The notes beneath the pieces are model-generated. The model was not told where the DNA came from and ran no database searches. It saw nothing but the letters and a program-made list of their open reading frames with translations. A program made the position numbers and the translations under genes. From the NCBI GenBank assembly GCA_022822085.1, contig JAJECK010000038.1, positions 1 to 36,395 on the forward strand: DNA of 36,395 nt, in the 5' to 3' direction. Origin of the DNA: Candidatus Poribacteria bacterium. Its GTDB lineage: Bacteria; Poribacteria; WGA-4E; WGA-3G. Of this stretch, positions 16,460-24,444 are shown piece by piece. Every line of letters begins with the position of its first letter. Position 1 is the stretch's first letter.

Positions 16460-17080
16460 TTAGTATTGATCAGAACCTTCTTGCGGAAGCGGTACAGCCC
16501 AGATGTTTCGGTATTGAACTAAATTGCCGTGGTCCTGTAGACGTAGTGGGCCTGGTTTAGCTGCATCGGAATCACTACCGCCACCTGTGCCTGGCAACTG
16601 CACGTTATTCAAAATTACCAATCCATTTTGGATTGCAGTAACTCTGACGTTTTCAGTCATTTCACCGGCATCGTTGAACCGAGGTGCACGAAAGACTACA
16701 TCGTAGGTTTGCCAATGAAGTGGTGGTTTACAGGCGTTGACAAGTGCAGCGAATTGATTGTAAATTGCACCGCAATCGCCCTTGCCGGGCACCTCAATAC
16801 CGTAGGAATCTAAGACCTGAATTTCATATCTGCCTTGGAAGAAAACGCCACTATTACCTTTTGCCTGTCCACTTGCTTCAGGCATGTCAGGACACATGAA
16901 TTCAAGGTGTAGGAAATGATCCATGAAAGTTTCCTTGCTTGATATGTCACCCGTGCGTGGCTCAACAATCATCGCGCCATCTTCAACTTTCCATTTCGGT
17001 TCACCATCACGGCCAGTCCAGTTACTAAGGTCTTTTCCATCAAAGAGAATCACAGCGGATTCTGGGGGTGTGTGTAACAT
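16460..17080 (-). CDS. DUF1080 (3-keto-disaccharide hydrolase domain) protein
   Basis: 206 residues forming one DUF1080 concanavalin-like jelly roll: AVILFDGKDLSNWTGRDGEP at the start, WKVEDGAMIVEP, HLEFMCP, GNSGVFFQGRYEIQVLDSYG, and PLRLQDHGNLVQYRNIWAVPL at the end. Characterised relatives cleave 3-keto-glycosides, but most members are uncharacterised, so the substrate is unknown; a sugar or glycoside is likely. No signal peptide is visible. AAAGGAT lies 5 bases before the ATG, with a promoter 50 bases further up. DUF1080 genes are often numerous in sponge-associated and planctomycete-like bacteria. Confidence 0.88.
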   Translation of the reverse strand: MLHTPPESAVILFDGKDLSNWTGRDGEPKWKVEDGAMIVEPRTGDISSKETFMDHFLHLEFMCPDMPEASGQAKGNSGVFFQGRYEIQVLDSYGIEVPGKGDCGAIYNQFAALVNACKPPLHWQTYDVVFRAPRFNDAGEMTENVRVTAIQNGLVILNNVQLPGTGGGSDSDAAKPGPLRLQDHGNLVQYRNIWAVPLPQEGSDQY

Positions 17081-17132
17081 AAGATATCCTTTCTGTGTTT
17101 GTAAACAAAATCCAAACTTTGTTTATCAACGA

Positions 17133-17161
17133 TTTATATATAATATTGTAAAAATAGTCAA
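17133..17161 (-). promoter_or_regulatory. Promoter for the DUF1080 gene
   Basis: Minus strand: TTGACT (17161-17156), 17-base spacer, TATAAA (17138-17133). The -35 box begins just beyond the stop of the upstream lipoprotein gene. Confidence 0.6.
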
Positions 17162-17164
17162 TTA

Positions 17165-17917
17165 TTATTCGTTAATGTAATCAGAACGTAACACAAATGT
17201 ATGATTTGTCCAACTACCTGTGCGAACATCAAGTTCAGCTTCAATTGCCATAATGTCTTCCAAAGCCTCATAGATGTCAGCATCTTCTTGACTTGCAAAT
17301 TCAAACTCAACCAACCTATGCGGAGTTTCGCCATAATAGTTATCATAAGAGGCTATAGTTTTCAACTGAGGCGGACCGACTGTTATAGAAGAAACAGATT
17401 CAACCCAATCCAGGTATGCTTGTTTTCCACCAAGCGGATAATTAATCAACAATACACCTTTAATTGGCCAGTTCCCTTCTTCCTCTTTTGCGTAGTCGGA
17501 ACGTTGGATAAATGTGTACAAGCTTACATCGCTTGCATGGTTTGGGAGATCGCTCATAATCTCAGCTATCTCGGGACGATTCAGATATGTTGCCATATCG
17601 AGAAAACTATTAAATTCATACTCAACAAGTCGATTCGGACTCATAGTTGGGTCTTCATTATCATAAGACCGTATTCGGCGGACCTCTTCAAAGGCTTGCA
17701 ACGTTGGAGCAACGGATCTAACCCATTCGAGGTAGACATCCTTTCCACCTTCCGGGTAGTCAATTAGCAAAACAATCTTCATAGGAATCGCTTCCACCAT
17801 ATTGTCTTCTGGTGACATAGAGTCCATCACCACGTTTTGTACTCTTTCACAACCTGTAAGCGCAATTAGTGCTACGATAGAAAAAATTAAAAATAAACTA
17901 CCTAATTTTGATGTCAT
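17165..17917 (-). CDS. Lipoprotein with two copies of a ferredoxin-like domain
   Basis: 250 residues. MTSKLGSLFLIFSIVALIALTGC is a lipoprotein signal with lipobox LTGC. The rest is an internal duplication: MKIVLLIDYPEGGKDVYLEWVRSVAPTL...LVEYEFNSFLDMATYL...YTFIQRSDY and IKGVLLINYPLGGKQAYLDWVESVSS...LVEFEFASQEDADIYE...HTFVLRSDY. Each copy of about 100 residues looks like a dimeric alpha/beta-barrel (ABM/EthD-like) unit, which would let the monomer form a pseudo-dimer. Ligand and activity are unknown. Excellent ribosome-binding site (GAGGAGGAAGG) before ATG 17917; the preceding operon ends at the hairpin 17961-17989. Confidence 0.75.
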   Translation of the reverse strand: MTSKLGSLFLIFSIVALIALTGCERVQNVVMDSMSPEDNMVEAIPMKIVLLIDYPEGGKDVYLEWVRSVAPTLQAFEEVRRIRSYDNEDPTMSPNRLVEYEFNSFLDMATYLNRPEIAEIMSDLPNHASDVSLYTFIQRSDYAKEEEGNWPIKGVLLINYPLGGKQAYLDWVESVSSITVGPPQLKTIASYDNYYGETPHRLVEFEFASQEDADIYEALEDIMAIEAELDVRTGSWTNHTFVLRSDYINE

Positions 17918-17956
17918 CCTTCCTCCTCTTCATAATAGTAAAATTTGGTAATTTTT

Positions 17957-17989
17957 AAAACAGTTTTCTTTAGCCGCTAAAGAAAACTG
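17957..17989 (-). terminator. Intrinsic terminator after the Rieske gene
   Basis: Perfect 13-bp inverted repeat CAGTTTTCTTTAG (17961-17973) / CTAAAGAAAACTG (17977-17989) with a 3-base loop, followed on the minus strand by TTTTAAAAATT. It is placed between the last gene of the six-gene operon and the next gene. The stem is AT-rich, and A/T tracts on both sides would allow some bidirectional function. Confidence 0.75.
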
Positions 17990-18052
17990 AAAACTATTCT
18001 ATTCAATATGAATATAAAAATCAAGTTTTAAAATTAGAAACGAGAAATTGAA

Positions 18053-18385
18053 TCAATTCGTTGTATTTTGCTCTTCTAATTGTGTTTGGATTTTTATATC
18101 CTCGTCTTCCACGATAACAGGATATGTTCTGATTCGCAATCGTGGATCAGTCAAACATTCTCCAGTTTCAGTGTTATAGACATATCCGTGTACTGGACAT
18201 ACAACTGTTCCGTTTCTAATTCTTCCTCTCCCAAGTGAACCCATTGCATGGGGACAGGTATTGTCCACAGCACAGAACTTACCGTTTTCATTCAAAATAG
18301 CGATCCGTCTTCCGTTGACAGTAAAAGACTTTCCGCGTCCTTCCTTAATCTTGGAAGTTTTTGTGACTGTAGAATATTCAGACAT
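18053..18385 (-). CDS. Rieske 2Fe-2S ferredoxin-type protein
   Basis: 110-residue soluble Rieske protein. The cluster ligands are CPHAMGSLGRG (Cys, His) and CPVHGYVYN (Cys, His), the CxH...CxxH signature. The size and the typical end (DPRLRIRTYPVIVEDEDIKIQ) match small ferredoxins that feed electrons to dioxygenases or reductases rather than bc1-complex subunits. No signal peptide. It starts 5 bases after the permease stop, so it is the last gene of the operon that begins with DUF481. Its redox partner is not obvious locally. Confidence 0.92.
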   Translation of the reverse strand: MSEYSTVTKTSKIKEGRGKSFTVNGRRIAILNENGKFCAVDNTCPHAMGSLGRGRIRNGTVVCPVHGYVYNTETGECLTDPRLRIRTYPVIVEDEDIKIQTQLEEQNTTN

Positions 18386-18390
18386 AGTGA

Positions 18391-20112
18391 TTACTCCTTT
18401 ACGCTTCCAAGTGTAATACCTTGCACAAATTCGCGTTGCATTGCCAAAAAAAGTATGACGATTGGCAACAGCGATAGTAAAGTTCCAGCCATTAACATCC
18501 CATAATCTTGGCGATAAATGCCGATGAGATTTGCTAAACCGATAGGTAAGGTGTATTTTGTTTCATCGCGTAGAACAATGAGTGGCCATAGATAACCGTT
18601 CCATGAACTCAAAAAAGTATAGATCGTTAAGGCACCGAGAGCGGGTTTGATGATCGGTAGAACAATGCGGTAGTATATTCCAAATTCTGAACAACCGTCA
18701 ATACGTGCTGCATCAAGCAATTCTGATGGTATAGTAACGATAAAATGACGCATTAAAAAGACACCGAATGCCCCTACAGAAAACGGGAAGATAATTGCAT
18801 TGTAGCTATTCAACCAACCAATATCATACATCAAACCGAATAGGGGCACAAGCAATACCTGAAATGGAACCATCATTGATGCAAGCACTATACCGAATAA
18901 GATTGTCTTACCACGGAACTGATATTTTGCAAATGCAAACCCACCAAGTGAACAGAAGAATAGGGCAAGAAGAGTTGAGGCAGTCGCAATAAAGACGCTA
19001 TTGATAAAATACCGATTATACGGCACTGCTTTCCATAATTTACTATAATTTGAAGTAAATTTATCCCATACAATGGATATATAAGATGGACGGTGAATAG
19101 TTAATTTCAAAGACAAATTGTTCGTAGTCCCCTGTGTTATTTGCCCCTTTATCATATCTTGTTTTGAGATAATTTGTTGCATTGTCATCTGTGATGCTTC
19201 TAATTCTCCAGGAATTCCGTGTAATCTCCACATTGTATCCTTGCGTAGAGCATTATCTAATATATAAGGATGAGTGGGTTTATAGGTCGTGGCGTTGGAA
19301 GTAATCGTTAAAGTGAGATGGTGATAAGACGCATCTCCGTGAACAGGAAGTATTATACGACGTATTCTTTCTATTGCAACTGGAGATTTAACATTAGTCA
19401 ACAGAATCACATCATTCACATCTTCAAAATTGTAGGACAAATTAGTCTTCAATGTTGATCCCTGTGATTGTTGGATAAGTTTGATTACCTCAGAGGCAGT
19501 ATTCCAATTTATATTGTCAATTTTGTATCGATTGAACTCAATATCTTCAATCTCTATAGTTTCAAGTACTGTTTGACGATAGATGTTATTCAATATAGTT
19601 TCAATTGTTTCAGGTATGATTGACTTTTCAATTTCTGTCACGATTGAATCGTTTGTTCTATCCCAAAATTCAACTGGTAATGTGGTAACGTGTAGTTGCC
19701 AAACACCTTCAATTATTTCAGTTTGTAATTGTTGTGTAAATACAGAATTAGATTGAGTTAGAATTTCCACAAAGTGTTGCTGTGCTTTATTCCAAATCAC
19801 CGTTTCTAACTCAGGTTGAAGTGTTTTCCAAGAATTATTGTCTACAGAATGTGGTTTTTTAACTTTGGGATAGACATTGGATAAAATATATGGAGAGGAT
19901 GTGATACGTGGTGGTAGTTTAGGAAGCCACCGAATTGGCACTGCAAAGATTTCATCTGCGGTTTTGAATGAAGAACTTATCAACCATAATAGAGGTACCA
20001 TAGTACATATTGCTGCAACTAAAAGAAGAGGATAGACAATACCGACTAATAATTTTCTCTGAATACGGTTGTGTTTTGTGTTAGATTTCATTGGTTTGTC
20101 TATCAGTCTCAT
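18391..20112 (-). CDS. ABC transporter permease (MalG type) with a large extracytoplasmic insert
   Basis: 573 residues; ordinary MalG-family permeases have about 280. Residues about 20-50 form the first membrane helix followed by PLLWLISSSFKTADEIF, the usual start. Residues about 70-340 are a hydrophilic insert (NSWKTLQPELETVIW..., many Thr/Ile-rich beta segments). The normal permease core then resumes: NYSKLWKAVPYNRYFINS, several helices, and the ATPase-contacting EAA loop SELLDAARIDGCSEFGIYYR. No ATPase, partner permease or binding protein is adjacent. Start ATG 20112 overlaps the MoxR gene by 32 bases; ATG 20091 is an alternative. The insert probably faces the periplasm and may act as a built-in binding domain. 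Confidence 0.85.
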   Translation of the reverse strand: MRLIDKPMKSNTKHNRIQRKLLVGIVYPLLLVAAICTMVPLLWLISSSFKTADEIFAVPIRWLPKLPPRITSSPYILSNVYPKVKKPHSVDNNSWKTLQPELETVIWNKAQQHFVEILTQSNSVFTQQLQTEIIEGVWQLHVTTLPVEFWDRTNDSIVTEIEKSIIPETIETILNNIYRQTVLETIEIEDIEFNRYKIDNINWNTASEVIKLIQQSQGSTLKTNLSYNFEDVNDVILLTNVKSPVAIERIRRIILPVHGDASYHHLTLTITSNATTYKPTHPYILDNALRKDTMWRLHGIPGELEASQMTMQQIISKQDMIKGQITQGTTNNLSLKLTIHRPSYISIVWDKFTSNYSKLWKAVPYNRYFINSVFIATASTLLALFFCSLGGFAFAKYQFRGKTILFGIVLASMMVPFQVLLVPLFGLMYDIGWLNSYNAIIFPFSVGAFGVFLMRHFIVTIPSELLDAARIDGCSEFGIYYRIVLPIIKPALGALTIYTFLSSWNGYLWPLIVLRDETKYTLPIGLANLIGIYRQDYGMLMAGTLLSLLPIVILFLAMQREFVQGITLGSVKE

Positions 20113-20968
20113 TCATTTCAACTGCACGAGCACGATGTATATCATCTTGGTATTTGAAAACACAACCTAATGTTTTTTCAATTACCTCGTCATCCAATTG
20201 TGTTTTTCCGAGAGCCAATAAAGCCATACCCCAATCTAATGTCTCTGCGATTCCCGGTTTTTTATAGAAATCACCTTGCCGCCATCTGTGTATCATATCG
20301 CATAACTGTTGTGCTAAAGTATCATTTATATTAGGAATCTTCTTCTGAACAATAGCTAATTCTTTCTCAACTGATGGGTAATCAATCCATTGATAGAGAC
20401 AACGACGTTTAAGTGCCTCATGGACTTCTCGTGTGCGATTGGACGTCAGTACAACATAAGGGACCTGTTTCGCGCTGATCGTTCCAATTTCGGGGATTGT
20501 AATCTGAAAATCTGATAAGATTTCGAGTAGAAATGCTTCAAATTCACTGTCACTGCGATCGACTTCATCAATTAGCAGCACCGGCGGGACACTGCCGTTG
20601 CTTTGTATTGCTTCAAGTAGAGGTCGACACAATAAAAAATCTTCACTGAATAGATCTGCCCCAATCTCATCCTTGTCACGTCCTTGTGCTTCATCAATTC
20701 GTAGTTGCAATATCTGACGCGTGTAATTCCATTCATATAAAGCACTGTTGACATCCAAACCTTCATAGCACTGTAATCGGATTAATTTCGCACCTATTGC
20801 ATCAGCAAGTACTTTCGCTACCTCAGTTTTTCCAACACCAGGTTCACCTTCTAAAAAAATTGGTTTTTTGAGATGATGTGCAAGATATACAGTAGTAGCC
20901 AAACTTTTATCTGCGATGTAATCTTGTTTTTCACACGAGGCTTGTACATTCTCAATTGAATCAAACAT
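20081..20968 (-). CDS. MoxR-family AAA+ ATPase, CoxD-like
   Basis: 295 residues. Walker A GEPGVGKT (41-48), Walker B LLIDEVD (131-137), sensor LTSNRTREVHEALKRRC. Segments such as LIRLQCYEGLDVNSALYEWN, FLLEILSDFQITIPEIGTI, and KPGIAETLDWGMALLALG match the CoxD subgroup of MoxR ATPases, which in carbon monoxide dehydrogenase clusters helps mature the molybdenum-copper active site. A VWA-domain partner (CoxE) is the usual neighbour and is absent here. Directly upstream is a MocA-like nucleotidyltransferase, in keeping with a role in molybdenum-enzyme maturation, although no molybdenum hydroxylase subunits are in the window. Confidence 0.88.
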   Translation of the reverse strand: MFDSIENVQASCEKQDYIADKSLATTVYLAHHLKKPIFLEGEPGVGKTEVAKVLADAIGAKLIRLQCYEGLDVNSALYEWNYTRQILQLRIDEAQGRDKDEIGADLFSEDFLLCRPLLEAIQSNGSVPPVLLIDEVDRSDSEFEAFLLEILSDFQITIPEIGTISAKQVPYVVLTSNRTREVHEALKRRCLYQWIDYPSVEKELAIVQKKIPNINDTLAQQLCDMIHRWRQGDFYKKPGIAETLDWGMALLALGKTQLDDEVIEKTLGCVFKYQDDIHRARAVEMNETDRQTNEI

Positions 20969-21003
20969 AGTGTTATTATAGAATTTCCTTTTCTCCTTTG
21001 ATT

Positions 21004-21627
21004 CTATTGGTATTCATTAAGAGCGTTTTCATAATCTTCTTTATAATCTATATCGCGTAAGACCGCATCTGAATCTACATCCACGTATTGAATATCTTCG
21101 CTATGTATTTTATATAAAGATCGAACTCCGTCACTCTTTGCATCTAAGGCTAAGATGGCATCTGCATATTTGTTATGAAAGATGACAGGATGACCACGAC
21201 GATTTTTATAACTCGGTAAAACGATCCCTTTATTCGTCTGAGTGTAAGCATCAATCACTGAATCAATGAGTTCTGATGTGATTAGTGGTTGATCTACTAA
21301 CATAATTGAGAAAGCAAACTGATGGCAAGTAGTTGCCTCTATGATTGACCTTACACCTGCTTGGACTGAAGATAGCATCCCTTCATGATAGTTAGAATTA
21401 AAGGCTGTTTTTACTGGAAGATCATTTAATAACGGTTGAATCCTATCTGCACAATGTCCAATAACTACGATGACCTCATTGAACTTAGTCTGAAGCATGT
21501 TGTTAACTACAGTTTCAATGATAGTACTTCCTCCAAAAGGTAATAACTGTTTTGGTTCTCCCATTCGTGTTGAAAGTCCAGCTGCAAGTAAGATACCAGA
21601 GATAAATGGTTGCTGTGTGCCGTTCAT
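21004..21627 (-). CDS. MobA/MocA-like nucleotidyltransferase
   Basis: 207 residues of the NTP-transferase fold. SGILLAAGLSTRMGEPKQLLPFGG is the nucleotide-binding signature LAAGxSxRMGxxK; MLVDQPLI supplies the metal-binding Asp, and RRGHPVIF and LRDIDYKEDYENAL complete the MocA-type core. These enzymes attach CMP or GMP to the molybdenum cofactor; MocA (cytidylyl) serves xanthine-oxidase-family enzymes. Other sugar- or alcohol-phosphate cytidylyltransferases share the fold. Its start is 3 bases after the stop of the YdjY-acylphosphatase gene, and MoxR follows 35 bases later. Confidence 0.85.
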   Translation of the reverse strand: MNGTQQPFISGILLAAGLSTRMGEPKQLLPFGGSTIIETVVNNMLQTKFNEVIVVIGHCADRIQPLLNDLPVKTAFNSNYHEGMLSSVQAGVRSIIEATTCHQFAFSIMLVDQPLITSELIDSVIDAYTQTNKGIVLPSYKNRRGHPVIFHNKYADAILALDAKSDGVRSLYKIHSEDIQYVDVDSDAVLRDIDYKEDYENALNEYQ

Positions 21628-21630
21628 ATC

Positions 21631-22590
21631 TTATCGTCGGACTCCAAATGTTTTAAATTCACCAGTGAATTTCCGTTCTTCAATTTTAATGTCATCCACC
21701 CTTGAAACACGAGGTCCTTCCCACAGTTTTTCAATCAGAGAGTTCAGTTTCAACTTCTCACCTTCAGCTACTACTTCAACTTTGCCATTTGCTAAATTTT
21801 TCGCATAACCGTTTATACCGAGTTGCCTCGCGTTGGTTTGTGTAAAGTTACGGAAACCTACTCCTTGCACCTTCCCACTAATTAGTACATAAATTTGCAT
21901 TTTTCGGTTCACTTCTATAATGAAATTGATTGGAGTTCCAAGTTTTGGCATAACTTCGTCATTCTTTTTATACAGATTTTCTTCAACTGATTCTGGTAAC
22001 GGATTCTGAAAAAGTGCAGACCCATCCGTTTGTTTCAATGCGACAATGTGGTTTGCCATAAATGCATGAGGAATCATCGCATCTTCGTCATCGCTATCTA
22101 AATCTGGTATAACACGTGATCCGGAATAGATCCATGCTACTGGTGGTAACGGCTTATCTGCTTTAAAATTGTAAATTAACTCCTCGGCACGAACTCTTTG
22201 AGTTTTTCCATCCTTTTCCCATTCTACAGAAAGAAGAAATGTAGTTCCTGTTGGGGGAACATGCCCCCCTTTTTCCTCAACATAGTCGGGAGGTGTTCCG
22301 GGCTTAATATCAAGTTTTTCTATTGCTTCATAGACATCTTTTGCAGATGCTTCAGTAGTGATAATGCTTTCATATAATTTACCTGTAGGTCCACAAGCGA
22401 TATATTCTACGGCACCTTTCAGTGTATCATCAAATTGACCCAATGCTTTTGATATTTCACCTTTCAATATAATTTTTTGCTCTTTCTCAATGATTTGCAA
22501 ATGACCGTCTGTCCAACCATAGTTTGATAGTCCGGTAAGACATACACATAATGTAAATAGTATTGCACATGGGTAGAAAAGATATTTCAT
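21631..22590 (-). CDS. YdjY-domain protein fused to an acylphosphatase
   Basis: 319 residues in one frame. Residues 1-25 are a signal peptide. About 30-230 match the YdjY domain (GAVEYIACGPTGKLYESIITT, GTTFLLSVEWEKDGKTQRVRAEELIYN, PVAWIYSGSRVIPD, NPLPESVEENLY), a cupin-less family of unknown role. The last 89 residues, starting MQIYVLISGKVQGVGFRNF and containing GYAKNLANGKVEV, are a complete acylphosphatase with the catalytic arginine in VQGVGFR and asparagine in KNLANG. Acylphosphatases are normally cytosolic, so an exported copy is odd. Re-initiation at the internal ATG preceding QIYV is possible. AAAAGGAG precedes ATG 22590. Second gene of the six-gene operon. Confidence 0.85.
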   Translation of the reverse strand: MKYLFYPCAILFTLCVCLTGLSNYGWTDGHLQIIEKEQKIILKGEISKALGQFDDTLKGAVEYIACGPTGKLYESIITTEASAKDVYEAIEKLDIKPGTPPDYVEEKGGHVPPTGTTFLLSVEWEKDGKTQRVRAEELIYNFKADKPLPPVAWIYSGSRVIPDLDSDDEDAMIPHAFMANHIVALKQTDGSALFQNPLPESVEENLYKKNDEVMPKLGTPINFIIEVNRKMQIYVLISGKVQGVGFRNFTQTNARQLGINGYAKNLANGKVEVVAEGEKLKLNSLIEKLWEGPRVSRVDDIKIEERKFTGEFKTFGVRR

Positions 22591-22625
22591 ATTAGAACTC
22601 CTTTTGAAATAATTCTTTAATGATT

Positions 22626-23450
22626 TTAGAAAGTATAACTTAACCCGTTAAAAATTTCCAGATCATGTTTACGTATACCGGTAGGTGGTTCGTTATCATA
22701 CCGATAGTTCAATTTTAGTGGTAAACTTAACTTTGTTGTTAGACCTAACTTTATACTTCCCTCAAACAAAATTCGGTAATCCACGAGACGTTTGACATGC
22801 ACCTGATAATATCCAGTTGCACTTGTGGATAACCTATTGGACAATTGTGCAGTCCAGTTGATATAATTTGTTGAACGAATTAGATAGGTAGTTAGTTCTC
22901 CATTTACTGAGTCGTTAATGCGTTCATGTTCCCACATTACTCCGATGCCGATGTATAAATTGTATTTAGATTCTGATGGTAAAGTTGCAAACCGAATTCC
23001 TCCGCCAATCAAATTTCTATCAGTTAGTAGTATTGATTCATTGAACTGTTTTTGTATGAAGGATTCGATTAGAATGTGCTTGGTATATTTGTGGATAATG
23101 CGTCCGTGTGCCATCCCTTTGTTTGTAAAAAATGCCCCGTCTTTTCTCTCTCGTTGAAGACTACCGAAAATAAAACCGTGGTACGTAGTTGAAAGATAAT
23201 CGGAACGGAAACGTGTCCTTAACGTGAGTAGTTCTGTATTCCCTGTCCGGTAAGATACATCAAGATTGACGTTATTATACCATCCATGTTTCAGTTGCAT
23301 CTGCTTCATCGTTTCTCCTGTAAAGATATTGATTTGAGCAAGGACAGGGGTTGAAGATGATAGAACAAGTGAAATTGTAGTTAACAAAAGAATTTGTGGA
23401 ATTGGACAAATAGGTTTTTTATGTGTAAAATAGTATTTAGGTATTAGCAT
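22626..23450 (-). CDS. DUF481 outer-membrane beta-barrel protein
   Basis: 274 residues. An N-terminal hydrophobic stretch (IPQILLLTTISLVLSSSTPVLAQ) is a cleavable signal. The mature chain has DUF481 features: WYNNVNLDVSYRTGNTELLTL, alternating strands, RIIHKYTKHILIESFIQKQFNE, and a terminal phenylalanine in LSYTF, as for proteins inserted by BAM. DUF481 proteins (YdiY-like) are uncharacterised barrels, some salt-induced. The ATG at 23450 is only 22 bases from the divergent nucleoside hydrolase ATG; a TATAAT at 23469-23464 would leave almost no 5' leader. The operon that follows suggests an envelope context. Confidence 0.82.
   Translation of the reverse strand: MLIPKYYFTHKKPICPIPQILLLTTISLVLSSSTPVLAQINIFTGETMKQMQLKHGWYNNVNLDVSYRTGNTELLTLRTRFRSDYLSTTYHGFIFGSLQRERKDGAFFTNKGMAHGRIIHKYTKHILIESFIQKQFNESILLTDRNLIGGGIRFATLPSESKYNLYIGIGVMWEHERINDSVNGELTTYLIRSTNYINWTAQLSNRLSTSATGYYQVHVKRLVDYRILFEGSIKLGLTTKLSLPLKLNYRYDNEPPTGIRKHDLEIFNGLSYTF
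23403..23431 (+). promoter_or_regulatory. Candidate promoter for the nucleoside hydrolase
   Basis: TTGGAC (23403-23408), 17-base spacer, TAAAAT (23426-23431). It lies inside the signal-peptide codons of the divergent DUF481 gene, giving a leader of about 35 bases. Confidence 0.45.
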
Positions 23451-23472
23451 AACATAAGATGGTATTATAACG

Positions 23473-24438
23473 ATGCAAAGAATACTAATAGATACAGATC
23501 CAGGTGTTGATGATGCACTTGCACTTCTACTTGCTTTGAAATCTCCTGAATTAAAAATTGAAGCAATAACAACAGTAAGCGGAAATGTGCATGTTGAGCA
23601 AGCAACTCAAAATCTACTGAGAATATTAGGTCTACTTGATTTATCTGAATTTCCTATGATAGCCCAAGGTGAAGCACAACCTCTTGTAAAACTACTTGTG
23701 ATGGCTGAACATGTCCACGGTGAAGATGGGTTGGGCAACATCAGCGAGCTCAGTAATCATGATGGATGTCCAAGATATCCTTTAGCAGACTGTAATATCT
23801 CAACGATTTCCGGTGTCGACTTAATTCTTGAGCTGGTAAATCGTTATCCCAATGAATTAGTAATTGTGGCTCTGGGACCTCTAACTAATATTTCAAGAGC
23901 AATCCAAAAAGATCCCGAATGTATGCAACAATTGCAAAGTATCGTATTGATGGGTGGTGTCTTTAGAGAATATGGCAATGTGACAACTACTGCGGAGTTT
24001 AATGTTTTTGTAGATCCGCATGCTGCACATGAGGTCTTCAGTTCAGGTATACCCATTCACACCGTACCGTTAGATGTAACACATCAGGTAGTTTTGACAG
24101 GTAAACGCCTCAATGCAGAAACAGAAGAATATGATGACCGGTTGTCCAATTTTCTACGAGAATCAACACAAACTTGCATGGAATTTTACCGTGAGAACGT
24201 TGGTTTCTACGGTTTGCATATCCATGATGCCTTACCTATCGGTATTTTGACCCATCCACATCTGTTTGAAAGTGTTAACGCGTATGTACAGGTAGAAACT
24301 GAAGGCAATTTAACAAGCGGTATGACAGTGGCAGACTTACGCGGTGTACATAGTATTTCTAAACCTAATGCACAAATATGTTTAAAGGTAAATGCGGATT
24401 CGTTTCTGAAACTCTTTTTTCAACGAATTCTTAATTAG
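23473..24438 (+). CDS. Inosine-uridine-preferring type nucleoside hydrolase
   Basis: 321 residues of the IUNH family, which cleaves the N-glycosidic bond of ribonucleosides for base salvage. RILIDTDPGVDDALALLLA is the calcium-binding DTDPGxDD signature; LVIVALGPLTNISRA, LMGGVFREYGNVTTTAEFN (with the ribose-binding Asn) and the histidine of LHIHDALPI complete the active site. A normal full-length gene, cytoplasmic. Substrate preference cannot be read. It is the only plus-strand gene between mutY and the right edge. Confidence 0.93.
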   Translation: MQRILIDTDPGVDDALALLLALKSPELKIEAITTVSGNVHVEQATQNLLRILGLLDLSEFPMIAQGEAQPLVKLLVMAEHVHGEDGLGNISELSNHDGCPRYPLADCNISTISGVDLILELVNRYPNELVIVALGPLTNISRAIQKDPECMQQLQSIVLMGGVFREYGNVTTTAEFNVFVDPHAAHEVFSSGIPIHTVPLDVTHQVVLTGKRLNAETEEYDDRLSNFLRESTQTCMEFYRENVGFYGLHIHDALPIGILTHPHLFESVNAYVQVETEGNLTSGMTVADLRGVHSISKPNAQICLKVNADSFLKLFFQRILN

Positions 24439-24444
24439 TCCCAA

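Noticed and set aside
17201-17767. 188-residue plus-strand frame
   Set aside because: Lies entirely opposite the duplicated-domain lipoprotein, whose signal peptide, Shine-Dalgarno and internal repeat are clear.
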